This document shows positions 50,609 to 59,038 of a DNA stretch of 64,000 nt, in pieces. A program made the position numbers and the translations under genes. The stretch lies in contig NZ_AQUU01000006.1 in assembly GCF_000372365.1 (NCBI RefSeq), positions 59,834 through 123,833 of the forward strand, read 5' to 3'. Below the pieces are notes generated by a model that had not been told where the DNA came from, searched no databases, and saw nothing but the letters and a program-made list of their open reading frames with translations. Source of the stretch: Aggregatibacter actinomycetemcomitans DSM 8324 (GTDB taxonomy: Bacteria > Pseudomonadota > Gammaproteobacteria > Enterobacterales > Pasteurellaceae). The first letter of the stretch is position 1. Each line of letters opens with the position of its first letter.

Positions 50609-51235
50609 ATGATGCTTTTCAAAAAATTAACGCTCGGTCTGAGTTTTACTTTCCTTTCATCATTGGCTTTTGCAGAATCTTGGACTATGCATATTTCCGA
50701 AGATGGCGTGATAACCGATAAAACCGCTCAACAGCTTAATCCGGCTAGGTATGCCGGAGCTGTGTACAAACAACAATTTTCTTTTTCTGACAGCGGCGGG
50801 CAAGGTAAAACCACTTACATTAATCAAAATAACGGCAAGAAATTCGATCCTAAAAATGCTGCTGATGTGAGTGAATTGGGTAAAAGCATCGCCTTTGAAG
50901 TGTTTGAGATTAAAGAAAATAAAGACTCTCACTCAGTATTTGAATCCGGCGCCGGCATTTGTTACGGCTTCAAATATACCGATGGCGTCGCGTTCACCGA
51001 TTCTACAACCTATTATGTAGATAAATCCAAGCAGCAATATTACGCCAGTATCATCGGCGCCACCGTATCTTCTGACGTGGAACCGAAAAACGTGCAATAT
51101 GCGCCGGTGTTTAATATTCAGGATCCCGAGTTAGATAAAGAAGTAAAGTCGGAAGAACAACGAAACGGTAAGACCTTGATTAATAAAAATTTGCAAAAGA
51201 GCAGAGAAATTCTTTCTAACGTAGTTTGTAAGTAA
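50609..51235 (+). CDS. Exported protein of unknown function
   Basis: 208 residues beginning with a clear Sec signal peptide (MMLFKKLTLGLSFTFLSSLAFA) and a strong AAGGGG site. The mature part is hydrophilic, rich in Lys, Ser, Thr and Asn, and has two cysteines, one near the middle (GAGICYGF) and one at the second-last position (VVCK), which could pair. I do not recognise a family. It is followed after 17 bases by a small lipoprotein gene, so the two probably form a unit between the ccm and nrf blocks. Confidence 0.7.
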   Translation: MMLFKKLTLGLSFTFLSSLAFAESWTMHISEDGVITDKTAQQLNPARYAGAVYKQQFSFSDSGGQGKTTYINQNNGKKFDPKNAADVSELGKSIAFEVFEIKENKDSHSVFESGAGICYGFKYTDGVAFTDSTTYYVDKSKQQYYASIIGATVSSDVEPKNVQYAPVFNIQDPELDKEVKSEEQRNGKTLINKNLQKSREILSNVVCK

Positions 51236-51252
51236 AAATAAGGTGGTAAATT

Positions 51253-51543
51253 ATGCAAAAATTGTTACTCGTCACAGTGATTAGTGGTGTTTTAGTTGCT
51301 TGTTCTTCTAAGGCTCCACAAATCAATCAAGCTCCTTTAGATAAGCAGACAGTTGAAGCTTATCAAGCGAAAGTGTATAGCGGTAATACGGTGTCGAAGA
51401 AATATCAAGTAAGAGACGTTAAACCGGAAGACAATGTGTTAAACGCTAGTGATTCGGAACCGAAAACCGTGATTTATCGCGAGCGTCAGCCAAGACTGGT
51501 TGTGACACCGAGCATTGGCTATTATCGCGGTTGGCACTGGTAA
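51253..51543 (+). CDS. Small lipoprotein of unknown function
   Basis: 96 residues with a lipoprotein signal peptide and lipobox LVAC (MQKLLLVTVISGVLVAC). The mature protein is short and mostly polar, and ends in an aromatic, glycine-rich tail GYYRGWHW. AAGGTGG precedes the ATG. No family recognised. It shares strand and close spacing with the exported protein upstream. Confidence 0.7.
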   Translation: MQKLLLVTVISGVLVACSSKAPQINQAPLDKQTVEAYQAKVYSGNTVSKKYQVRDVKPEDNVLNASDSEPKTVIYRERQPRLVVTPSIGYYRGWHW

Positions 51544-51565
51544 AAGACCCTGACAAAAATAATGC

Positions 51566-51584
51566 TTTTTGAACGTTGGCTTTG
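51566..51584 (-). repeat. REP-like dispersed repeat, partial copy 3
   Basis: On the minus strand these 19 bases equal 49073-49091 (CAAAGCCAACGTTCAAAAA). The neighbouring bases keep the general layout, including a TAAATC..GATTTA hairpin, but have diverged. Confidence 0.65.
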
Positions 51585-51671
51585 TCGGCGGAGTCGAGGA
51601 TACAAGTAAATCTTCAAGATTTATGAGTAAGAAATTAACCGCACTTTTAGAGTAGAACATCAAATCAGAAA

Positions 51672-51703
51672 GCCGAATTCATTTCGATGAGTTCGGTTTT
51701 TTA
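51672..51703 (+). terminator. Rho-independent terminator before the nrf operon
   Basis: CCGAATTCA pairs with TGAGTTCGG around TTTCGA and is followed by TTTTTTATT. It would end transcripts from the ccm side or from the two small exported-protein genes. Confidence 0.75.
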
Positions 51704-51928
51704 TTGCCCGTAATTAGGGTATTTCTTCTTCGATAAAATATTCAAATAAAAATAATTCTTTTTTGTAGCATAAAATGTAAATATACCTCTTTATAGTTAT
51801 ATATTCCTGCTTCATTTAATTTTCCCCTTTAATGATATTTTTATACTAATAAATAGGTAGTTGACACATTTTAGGAGAAATTTTCATGCTACAAAATTTC
51901 ACTAAAATAGAAAATTAAATTGGAAAAA

Positions 51929-51942
51929 TTGATCAAAAACAA
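51929..51942 (+). promoter_or_regulatory. Candidate FNR box upstream of nrfA
   Basis: TTGAT-N4-AACAA, 9 of 10 matches to the FNR consensus, about 180 bases before the nrfA start. FNR activation of nrf under anaerobiosis is established in E. coli, which makes the match believable. A convincing NarP/NarL site was not found by eye. Confidence 0.45.
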
Positions 51943-52119
51943 GAAAATGTAAAATAACCATGGAATGAGCGCGGATATTTGGTTATGTTAAACTCGTTTA
52001 ACCCCCTTTTATACCTTATATCGCATTGTTTTTCATGATAAAAGTTATCATTTTTATGATGCGGGCGGTATAGACATTTCCTTAACAAAACTACAGTTAA
52101 CCTGATTGGAGTGATTATC

Positions 52120-53643
52120 GTGAACGCATTGAGCAAAAGCCTGGTAGTGGCAGCTTCTTTCGCAGCTTTAGGTGTGTTTAATTTGGCAATGGCGGAGTTG
52201 GTGTATAAACCGCTTGAGCAACCTGTGGAAGCACCAAATCCGAATCTAAAAATTGAAGCGGTAAACGAACAGTTTGCGGCAAAATACCCGAAACAATTTG
52301 CGTCTTGGAAAGCCACCGAAAAAGGCGACAAGATTATTTATGCAGATGAGGAAAATCCACGTTTAATCATATTATGGGGCGGTTATGCCTTTGCGAAAGA
52401 ATATAACGCACCGCGCGGACACATTTATGCCATTAAAGATTTACGCAATATTTTGCGTACCGGTGCGCCGAAAACCGCTAACGACGGTCCACAACCGATG
52501 GCGTGTTGGACCTGTAAAGGTCCGGATGTGCCGCGTTTAATCGCCGAATGGGGAGAAGAAGGCTATTTCAATGGTAAATGGGCAAAAGGCGGGGCGGAAG
52601 TGGTGAATGCCATCGGTTGTGCCGACTGTCACGACACGACCTCTAAAGAGTTTGCTGAAGGTAAACCGGCATTGCGAATTGCCCGTCCACACGTTATTCG
52701 TGCTTTGGATCATTTAAACAATGCGTTGCAAGCCCGAGCGAAAGCGGAAGGCAAAACACAGCCTGATTTACGTTTCGGCACTGCCGCCCGCACCGAAAAA
52801 CGGGCGGAAATTTGTGCGAACTGTCACGTTGAATATTATTTCGCAGGTGACTTGAAACAAGTGACTTTCCCATGGAATAACGGTCAAACCGTCGATGACA
52901 TGGAAAAATACTACGATGACATCGGGTTCACCGACTTCACTCATATCTTATCCAAAGCGCCGATCTTAAAAGCACAACACCCTGACTTTGAAATTTGGTC
53001 TTTAGGTATGCACGGTAAAAACGGCGTGACCTGTATCGATTGCCACATGCCGAAAGTGCAAGGGGCGGATGGTAAAGTTTATACCGACCACCAAATTCAA
53101 AATCCATTTGATGCCTTTGATAGCACTTGTGCCAACTGTCACGATCAAAGTAAAGAGAAGTTAAAAGACATTGTGGCTTCCCGCAAAAAAGAAGTGAAAG
53201 ACATTATGGGGCGCTTAGAAAATCAAGTAGTTCGTTTGCACTTTGAAGCGAAAGCCGCATGGGATGCCGGCGCAACCAAAGAAGAAATGGAACCGGCGTT
53301 AATGGACATTCGTCACGCGCAATGGCGCTGGGATTACGCCGCAGCCAGCCACGGCGGACATATGCACGCACCTGATGTGATGTTACGCGTGTTAGGTTCC
53401 GGTCTTGACCGCGCTGCTGATGCCCGTGCCAAATTGGCTGCCATCTTAACCAAACATGGCGTAAAAACACCGATTGAAGTGCCGGATATTTCCACCGCGG
53501 AAAAAGCCTGGAAAGCCGTGGGCATTGACATCGAAAAAGAACGCAAAGCCAAAGAAGAATTCTTAAAAACTGTTGTACCTCAATGGGAAAAAGAAGCGAA
53601 AGCCACAGGCAAATTAGCTGAAGATTCCGCAACAAAACAATAG
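52120..53643 (+). CDS. nrfA: Periplasmic ammonia-forming cytochrome c552 nitrite reductase NrfA
   Basis: Six-electron reduction of nitrite to ammonium in the periplasm. I place the start at the GTG at 52120, eight bases after GGAG, giving 507 residues with a signal peptide. Haem sites in order: CWTCK (the lysine-ligated catalytic haem), then CADCH, CANCH, CIDCH and CANCH. The catalytic surroundings are conserved ([27 protein letters not shown]). First gene of nrfABCD. A USS hairpin separates it from nrfB. Confidence 0.97.
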   Translation: MNALSKSLVVAASFAALGVFNLAMAELVYKPLEQPVEAPNPNLKIEAVNEQFAAKYPKQFASWKATEKGDKIIYADEENPRLIILWGGYAFAKEYNAPRGHIYAIKDLRNILRTGAPKTANDGPQPMACWTCKGPDVPRLIAEWGEEGYFNGKWAKGGAEVVNAIGCADCHDTTSKEFAEGKPALRIARPHVIRALDHLNNALQARAKAEGKTQPDLRFGTAARTEKRAEICANCHVEYYFAGDLKQVTFPWNNGQTVDDMEKYYDDIGFTDFTHILSKAPILKAQHPDFEIWSLGMHGKNGVTCIDCHMPKVQGADGKVYTDHQIQNPFDAFDSTCANCHDQSKEKLKDIVASRKKEVKDIMGRLENQVVRLHFEAKAAWDAGATKEEMEPALMDIRHAQWRWDYAAASHGGHMHAPDVMLRVLGSGLDRAADARAKLAAILTKHGVKTPIEVPDISTAEKAWKAVGIDIEKERKAKEEFLKTVVPQWEKEAKATGKLAEDSATKQ

Positions 53644-53651
53644 AAAAAAGC

Positions 53652-53685
53652 ACCGCACTTTTGCCGGGAAAGAAAAAAGTGCGGT
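53652..53685 (+). terminator. Inverted-USS hairpin between nrfA and nrfB
   Basis: ACCGCACTTTT and AAAAAGTGCGGT arms lie in the 73-base gap. In this position it could act as a partial terminator, lowering nrfBCD relative to nrfA. Confidence 0.6.
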
Positions 53686-53716
53686 CATTTTCAAACGCAA
53701 ATTTGAGGTAATCAGA

Positions 53717-54382
53717 ATGAATGTAACTTCCTTAATCCGCAAACCTGTAAAAGCGCTCGCACTGTTCGCTATGCTTGCGGCGCTGCCGATGGTTGCACAG
53801 GCGAAAACGCCATCGGCTGATAATCAGCTGACTTATGAACCGCAGTTGGACAATCAACGGGATCCGAATCAATATTGCGCCAAATGCCATAAATTTGACA
53901 AAGTGGATAAAAGCCAAACCTTGGATCAATCCGGCGGCGAATTGCATTTCGGTAAATTCCACGGCGCCCATTTAAGCCAAAAAAATCCGAATAACGGTAA
54001 ACCGATTAATTGTGTGAACTGCCACGGTAATATTTCCGAAGATCACCGTCGTGGTGCGAAAGACGTGATGCGTTTTGAAGGTGATATTTTCGGTGAGAAA
54101 AAACCGATGTATAGCGCACAAGAACAAAACCAAGTGTGTTTTTCTTGTCATCAACCGGACAAACTGCGTGAAAAATTCTGGGCGCATGATGTGCACGCCA
54201 TGAAATTACCTTGCGCAAGCTGCCACACATTGCACCCGAAAGCGGATGCGATGAAAGACATTGAACCGAAAAATCACGTAAAACTTTGTGTGGATTGCCA
54301 TGGAAAACAACAGGCAGAGCAACAAAAACGCAAAGCACAACAAGAACAAACTCCATCAACCGAACAAAAGGGTAAACAATGA
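53717..54382 (+). CDS. nrfB: Pentahaem cytochrome c NrfB
   Basis: Periplasmic electron carrier from the NrfCD quinol dehydrogenase to NrfA. 221 residues with a Sec signal peptide (VKALALFAMLAALPMVAQA) and five CXXCH haem motifs (CAKCH, CVNCH, CFSCH, CASCH, CVDCH). The C-terminal tail is unusually rich in Gln and Lys. The stop overlaps the ATG of nrfC. Confidence 0.96.
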   Translation: MNVTSLIRKPVKALALFAMLAALPMVAQAKTPSADNQLTYEPQLDNQRDPNQYCAKCHKFDKVDKSQTLDQSGGELHFGKFHGAHLSQKNPNNGKPINCVNCHGNISEDHRRGAKDVMRFEGDIFGEKKPMYSAQEQNQVCFSCHQPDKLREKFWAHDVHAMKLPCASCHTLHPKADAMKDIEPKNHVKLCVDCHGKQQAEQQKRKAQQEQTPSTEQKGKQ

Positions 54383-55056
54383 CAGCCTGTTCACGCCGAA
54401 ACTTTGTTTCCGGCATGGGGGCGTTAATCCTTATGACGGGGACATCAGTCACCTCTTTGGCAAAAGAGGAAAAGGCGGATAAACCGAAACGCTACGCCAT
54501 GGTGCACGATGAAAACGCGTGCATCGGCTGTACCGCTTGTATGGATGCCTGTCGTGAAACCAACCAAGTGCCGCAAGGCGTTTCCCGCTTGGAGATTTTG
54601 CGCAGCGAGCCTTACGGCGAATTTCCGAATCAGGAATATGAGTTTTTCCGCCAATCTTGCCAACATTGCACCAACGCGCCTTGCGTAGCGGTTTGCCCGA
54701 CCGGCGCGTCATTTATCGATAAAGATACCGGCATTGTGGATGTACACAAAGAGTTGTGCGTCGGTTGCCAATACTGTATCGCCGTTTGTCCGTATCGCGT
54801 GCGCTTTATTCATCCGGTGCACAGAACGGCGGATAAATGTAATTTCTGTCGCGATACCAACCTGGCACAAGGCAAACAACCAGCTTGTGTTGAAGCCTGC
54901 CCGACCAAAGCCTTAACCTTTGGTGATATGAACGATCCGACCAGCGCAGTGGCTCGCAAGGTAAAAGAAAAACCTGTTTACCGCACGAAAGTGGAATTGG
55001 GAACCCAACCGAATCTTTACCATATTCCATTCCAACATGGAGAACCGAAAAGATGA
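54379..55056 (+). CDS. nrfC: Ferredoxin-like 4Fe-4S protein NrfC
   Basis: 225 residues. The N-terminus CSRRNFVSG followed by a hydrophobic stretch is a twin-arginine signal. Four cysteine clusters follow (CIGCTACMDAC, CQHCTNAPCVAVCP, CVGCQYCIAVCP, CNFC with ACVEACP), enough for four 4Fe-4S centres. It passes electrons from NrfD, which oxidises menaquinol, to NrfB. It overlaps both neighbours by four bases. Confidence 0.96.
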   Translation: MTACSRRNFVSGMGALILMTGTSVTSLAKEEKADKPKRYAMVHDENACIGCTACMDACRETNQVPQGVSRLEILRSEPYGEFPNQEYEFFRQSCQHCTNAPCVAVCPTGASFIDKDTGIVDVHKELCVGCQYCIAVCPYRVRFIHPVHRTADKCNFCRDTNLAQGKQPACVEACPTKALTFGDMNDPTSAVARKVKEKPVYRTKVELGTQPNLYHIPFQHGEPKR

Positions 55057-56018
55057 CACTAGATTATCCTGTTCCGTTTCATACACCGAACCTCGTGTGG
55101 GATTCCAGTATCGCCATCTATTTGTTCTTACTGGGTATTTCTTCCGGTTCCTTATTGCTTGCCGTGCTTTATAAACGCAATCGCAAACCGGAAAAACCAA
55201 GCGAAAACTGGATTATTCGCAGTGCTGCGATCTTAGCGCCTGGCACGGTGATTATCGGTTTATTGCTGTTGATTTTCCACTTGGCGCGCCCTTGGACGTT
55301 CTGGTATTTGATGTTTAACTACCAGTTCAATTCCGTGATGTCCATGGGGGTACTGTTATTCCAAATCTATATGGCGGCGGTTCTCCTCTGGATTGCGATT
55401 CTCTTTAAAAATGAACTTGCCGCCTTGCTCGATAGATTTTTACCGAAATTAAAATTTATCGTGAAATGGATTTCCGCCTGTGAACGCATTACCAACCCGT
55501 TGGAACTGTTCCTGTTGTTCCTTGCGGTGTTGCTAGGCGCTTATACCGGTTTCTTATTGTCGGCGTTAATCAGCTACCCGATGCTAAACAATCCCGTATT
55601 GCCGGCATTATTCCTCGCTTCGGGCACGTCTTCCGGTATCGCGGCGGTATTCTTAACCATCCTGATTGTGGGCAAATTAAAAGGGCATTCCGACGAAGTG
55701 AATTTCATGCATAAATTTGAAGTGCCGATCATGCTCGCCGAACTCTTTTGCATCGGCTGCTTCTTCGCCGGATTATATTTCGGCGGCGGACAAAAAATGG
55801 TCGCCATGCACAACGCCCTAAGCGGTTTCTGGGGTGCGATTTTCTGGATCGGCGTCATGCTTATCGGCATCCTCATCCCGCTCGCCGGTAATCTATTGGT
55901 TAGCGATAAATTAAGATACAATCGTCATTTCATCATTCTGGTATCTATATTTGATTTAATCGGCGTGTTGTGTCTGCGATATTTTATTTTGTACGGCGGA
56001 CAATTGACCGTTGCGTAG
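55053..56018 (+). CDS. nrfD: Quinol-oxidising membrane protein NrfD
   Basis: 321 residues with eight or more membrane segments, PsrC/NrfD family, the menaquinol dehydrogenase subunit. The N-terminal SSIAIYLFLLGISSGSLLLAVLY and the conserved helix ending HLARPWTFWYLMFNYQFNSVMSMGV are typical. Last gene of nrfABCD, followed by a terminator-like hairpin. Confidence 0.95.
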   Translation: MTLDYPVPFHTPNLVWDSSIAIYLFLLGISSGSLLLAVLYKRNRKPEKPSENWIIRSAAILAPGTVIIGLLLLIFHLARPWTFWYLMFNYQFNSVMSMGVLLFQIYMAAVLLWIAILFKNELAALLDRFLPKLKFIVKWISACERITNPLELFLLFLAVLLGAYTGFLLSALISYPMLNNPVLPALFLASGTSSGIAAVFLTILIVGKLKGHSDEVNFMHKFEVPIMLAELFCIGCFFAGLYFGGGQKMVAMHNALSGFWGAIFWIGVMLIGILIPLAGNLLVSDKLRYNRHFIILVSIFDLIGVLCLRYFILYGGQLTVA

Positions 56019-56038
56019 GTTAGTTTTTTATTATTGAT

Positions 56039-56064
56039 AAAGGCGTATAATGTACGCTTTTTGT
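56039..56064 (+). terminator. Terminator of nrfABCD
   Basis: AAAGGCGTA pairs with TACGCTTT (one bulged G) around a 5-base loop and is followed by TTTTTG, about 20 bases after nrfD. Confidence 0.65.
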
Positions 56065-56074
56065 TTAGCTGTTT

Positions 56075-56102
56075 CTACTTTCTTGCTTGTGCAAGAAAGT
56101 AG
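56075..56102. repeat. 12-bp perfect hairpin
   Basis: CTACTTTCTTGC and GCAAGAAAGTAG with loop TTGT. Confidence 0.7.
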
Positions 56103-56158
56103 CAAAGAACACACCCCAGCTTCACCGCTGATCTTCGCTTGGTTGCAATTTTTTTAAC

Positions 56159-56208
56159 GGAAATTTTTGAACTCGCCACTACGCAGCTCAAACAAAGCGA
56201 AAATTTCC
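56159..56208 (-). repeat. Palindromic element, copy A
   Basis: Arms GGAAATTTT and AAAATTTCC enclose, on the minus strand, TGTTTGAGC..GCGAGTT. Copy B at 56386-56429 has the same arms and core in the opposite orientation. Confidence 0.65.
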
Positions 56209-56262
56209 TAAAAATTACAAGTCGCTCAGGCGGGTCAGATGGGGCCCCCATGGTGCATTATT

Positions 56263-56329
56263 AAAAGTGCGGTGGTTTTTAAAATAGTTTTTTAATGATA
56301 AAAACGCTTGAAAAAATGACCGCACTTTA
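56263..56329. terminator. Inverted-USS hairpin
   Basis: AAAAGTGCGGTGG and TGACCGCACTTTA arms with a ~45-base spacer, between the two palindromic elements. Confidence 0.55.
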
Positions 56330-56357
56330 TTCGGAAAAAGAAATTGGATTCCCTTCT

Positions 56358-56466
56358 TTGCCGCCCTTGTGGAATTGAATTTGTAGGAAATTTTGTACTG
56401 TTTGAGCGAAGCGAGTTTACAAAATTTCCGTGAAGCAAATTCAATGGAACAAGGGAAATAAGGCAA
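56358..56466. repeat. 109-base cruciform containing palindromic element, copy B
   Basis: Nested arms from outside in: TTGCC/GGCAA, CCCTTGT/ACAAGGG, ATTGAATTTG/CAAATTCAAT and GGAAATTTTGTA/TACAAAATTTCC, with loop CTGTTTGAGCGAAGCGAGTT. As RNA this would be a very stable structure in the nrfE leader. Confidence 0.7.
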
Positions 56467-56487
56467 AACAGGGTCGCCTTTCTTTTG

Positions 56488-56521
56488 GTTACTTTTCTTT
56501 GGCGAAGCAAAGAAAAGTAAC
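56488..56521. repeat. 14-bp perfect hairpin before nrfE
   Basis: GTTACTTTTCTTTG and CAAAGAAAAGTAAC with loop GCGAAG. Sequences of this kind are common dispersed repeats in proteobacteria. Confidence 0.7.
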
Positions 56522-56604
56522 TCGCCTTCGGCGAAAACCGAACTTGTTATACCCAATAAAATTGAACCAATTAAAAACCACAAACAAACGTAGAACCCAA
56601 TATT

Positions 56605-58515
56605 ATGATCCCCGAACTTGGTTTTATTTCCCTTCTTCTCGCCACCATGAGCGCGTTGCTCCTCGCGGTAGTGCCGCAGCTTGGGCTTTGGTTGCGTAAG
56701 CCGGCGCTTACCCAATTGGCGTGGGGCTTAAGTTACTGCTTCGGGTTATTCACGCTGGCGCCTATTTCCATATTAGCATACTCCTTTGCGGCGGATGATT
56801 TTACGTTGGAATATGTCGCCGCCCATTCCAATTCCCAACTGCCGACCTTTTTCAAAATCGCCGCGACCTGGGGCGGGCATGAAGGTTCCATGTTGTTTTG
56901 GTTGTTTTCGCTTTCTGTTTGGGTGGTGTTGTTTGCGTTATTTAACCGAAAAAACGACCGCACTTTTGTGGCGCAAAGTCTGGTGATTTTGGGGCTGATT
57001 TGCTTTAGTTTCGCCGTGTTTATCGTCTTTTTCTCTAATCCGTTCGGACGAATTTTCCCGGCGCCGTTGGAAGGGCGGGATTTGAATCCGATGTTGCAGG
57101 ATGTCGGTTTGATTTTTCACCCGCCGTTGCTTTACCTCGGTTACGTGGGCTTTGCAGTGAATTTTGCCATCAGTATTACCGCCTTGCTTCATCAGCATTT
57201 GGAACGCCAGATTGCTCAAATCATGCGGGCTTGGGTGTCGGTGTCATGGTTGTTTTTAACTTTGGGCATTGTGCTTGGCGCCTGGTGGGCGTATTACGAA
57301 CTGGGCTGGGGAGGTTGGTGGTTCTGGGATCCGGTGGAAAATGCGTCGCTCATGCCGTGGTTGCTCGGCTTGGCATTGTTGCACAGTTTAATCGTCAGCG
57401 AAAAACGCGGAATTTTTAATTACTGGACGACCTTATTTTCCTTGTTGGCATTTGCCTTCAGCGTATTAGGCACGTTTATCGTGCGCTCCGGCGCGCTTAC
57501 CTCCGTACACGCTTTCGCTGTGGACAGCCAACGCGGCTCGGCATTATTACTGATTTTCTTCCTGCTCACCGTGGGTTCTCTCGGTTTATTCGCGTTCAAA
57601 GCCAATTTGCAGCAACGCCGCGTCAAATTAACGCTGCTTTCCAAAGAAAGTGCGGTGCTTTTTTTGAATGTTTTATTGAGTATCGCCACCGTTAGCACCT
57701 TTCTCGGCACCTTTTATCCCATGCTGTTCCAAGCCATGAATTGGGGTTCCATTTCCGTCGGTGCGCCTTATTTCAACAGTATTTTCTTGCCGCTGCTTAC
57801 GCTGATTTTAATCGCCATGGTGTTTTCCCTCGGCTTGCACTGGGCGAAGGCGGACAAAGGCATTTTGTTTAAACGCGCGGCGTTGTTACTGCCGTCTTTG
57901 TTGATCGCTTATTTTATGATTCGTCAGGTGATGCAAAACGACAGCGCTTTGCAGTTTAACCTGACGGCATATTTTCTGTTCACCTTGGCGATCTGGCTCT
58001 TATCGGCGACCTTATGGCAAAATTGGTGCAAGTTAAGTGTTTCCCGTTACGCCATGATTTTCGCCCACAGCGGCGTTGCCATTGCGACCATGGGCGCGGT
58101 GATGAGCAGTTACTTCGGTAGTGAAATCGGCGTGCGTTTGTCGCCGCAAGAGAGCCAAACCTTGGGGCAATTTGATTTTCGATATACGCGTTTCTCCAGT
58201 GAAATCGGACCGAATTTTACCGCTGAAGTGGCGGATTTTCATGTCACGGCGAACGGTAAACCTTATGCTGATTTGCAGCCGGAGCGCCGTTATTATGATG
58301 TGCGTACTATGACCATGAGCGAAGTGGGGCTTGCCGGCGGGTTTTGGGGCGATTTGTATATTGTGATGGGCGATCCGCTCGGCAAAGGCGAGTTTACCTT
58401 CCGCCTGCATTACAAACCGCTGATTCGCTGGTTATGGCTAGGCGGTGTGTTAATGGCGTTCGGGGCGTTGTGTTCCCTATTGACGATGAAGCGAAAAGGA
58501 AAGCGTGATGAATAG
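56605..58515 (+). CDS. nrfE: Haem lyase subunit NrfE (CcmF family)
   Basis: 636 residues, polytopic, with the WWD signature [18 protein letters not shown] and conserved His in [13 protein letters not shown] and [13 protein letters not shown]. It is a paralogue of ccmF at 46471. The position next to nrfABCD and the following nrfF/nrfG-type gene identify it as NrfE, which in E. coli attaches haem to the CXXCK site of NrfA. It starts 586 bases after nrfD behind a repeat array, so it is probably transcribed separately. Confidence 0.93.
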   Translation: MIPELGFISLLLATMSALLLAVVPQLGLWLRKPALTQLAWGLSYCFGLFTLAPISILAYSFAADDFTLEYVAAHSNSQLPTFFKIAATWGGHEGSMLFWLFSLSVWVVLFALFNRKNDRTFVAQSLVILGLICFSFAVFIVFFSNPFGRIFPAPLEGRDLNPMLQDVGLIFHPPLLYLGYVGFAVNFAISITALLHQHLERQIAQIMRAWVSVSWLFLTLGIVLGAWWAYYELGWGGWWFWDPVENASLMPWLLGLALLHSLIVSEKRGIFNYWTTLFSLLAFAFSVLGTFIVRSGALTSVHAFAVDSQRGSALLLIFFLLTVGSLGLFAFKANLQQRRVKLTLLSKESAVLFLNVLLSIATVSTFLGTFYPMLFQAMNWGSISVGAPYFNSIFLPLLTLILIAMVFSLGLHWAKADKGILFKRAALLLPSLLIAYFMIRQVMQNDSALQFNLTAYFLFTLAIWLLSATLWQNWCKLSVSRYAMIFAHSGVAIATMGAVMSSYFGSEIGVRLSPQESQTLGQFDFRYTRFSSEIGPNFTAEVADFHVTANGKPYADLQPERRYYDVRTMTMSEVGLAGGFWGDLYIVMGDPLGKGEFTFRLHYKPLIRWLWLGGVLMAFGALCSLLTMKRKGKRDE

Positions 58516-59038
58516 AAAAGTGATTTTTTTCCTGCCGTTAATTTTATTGCTCGGTGTGTGCGTGCTATTGTTGGCGGGGTTGCATCAGGATCCGAAAAAA
58601 ATTGCCTCCGCTTTAATTGATAAGTCTGTGCCGGAATTTTATCAGGCGAATTTGCTGGATAACCGCCAAACGCTCAGCCCCAAGGATTTTCCGAAACGTC
58701 CCTTTCTGATAAATATTTGGGGCAGTTGGTGCGGTTATTGCCAACAGGAACATCCGTTGTTGATGGAATTGGCACAGGAAATGCCTATTGTCGGCGTGGA
58801 TTATCGCGATAAACCGCAAAACGGCATTGAAATGCTGCAACGGATGGGTAATCCTTATGCGTTAGTGATTGATGACAGTCGTGGCGAGCTGGCGTTGAAG
58901 CTGGGCGTAGATGGCGCGCCGGAAACCTATTTAGTGGACGCCGACGGTATTATTCGTTACCGTCATTCGGGTTTATTGGATCGTGAAACCTGGCAAAATA
59001 CGTTTGTACCTCAACTTAATCGGTTAATGCAGCCATGA
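58508..59038 (+). CDS. Membrane-anchored thioredoxin-like protein of the nrf cluster (CcmG/DsbE type)
   Basis: 176 residues: signal anchor, then a thioredoxin fold with active site [13 protein letters not shown] and cis-Pro region [13 protein letters not shown]. It is a paralogue of ccmG but with CGYC in place of CPTC. It begins inside the last codons of nrfE and its stop overlaps the next gene, so it belongs to this lyase set, presumably reducing NrfA cysteines before haem attachment. The dipeptide change should alter redox potential or partner choice. Confidence 0.9.
   Translation: MNRKVIFFLPLILLLGVCVLLLAGLHQDPKKIASALIDKSVPEFYQANLLDNRQTLSPKDFPKRPFLINIWGSWCGYCQQEHPLLMELAQEMPIVGVDYRDKPQNGIEMLQRMGNPYALVIDDSRGELALKLGVDGAPETYLVDADGIIRYRHSGLLDRETWQNTFVPQLNRLMQP

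Larger units (their letters stand above)
51544..52119. other. 576-base intergenic region upstream of nrfA
   Basis: Contents, left to right: an inverted, diverged copy of the REP-like repeat (about 51566-51600), a USS at about 51640-51648, a terminator (51672-51703), an AT-rich stretch with a ten-codon ORF behind an AGGAG site (51886-51918), a candidate FNR box (51929-51942) and an untranslated leader to nrfA. No full gene was seen. Confidence 0.7.
56019..56604. other. 586-base hairpin array between nrfD and nrfE
   Basis: The gap is filled with inverted repeats: a terminator-like hairpin, a 12-bp hairpin, two inverted copies of a palindromic element (56159-56208 and 56386-56429), a USS pair, a large cruciform and a 14-bp hairpin followed by a CGCC-TTC-GGCG one. 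Open frames here are by-products of the repeats. Confidence 0.8.

Noticed and set aside
56215..56715. A 166-codon minus-strand frame before nrfE
   Set aside because: It runs through hairpin repeats and into nrfE and has no family features or start context.
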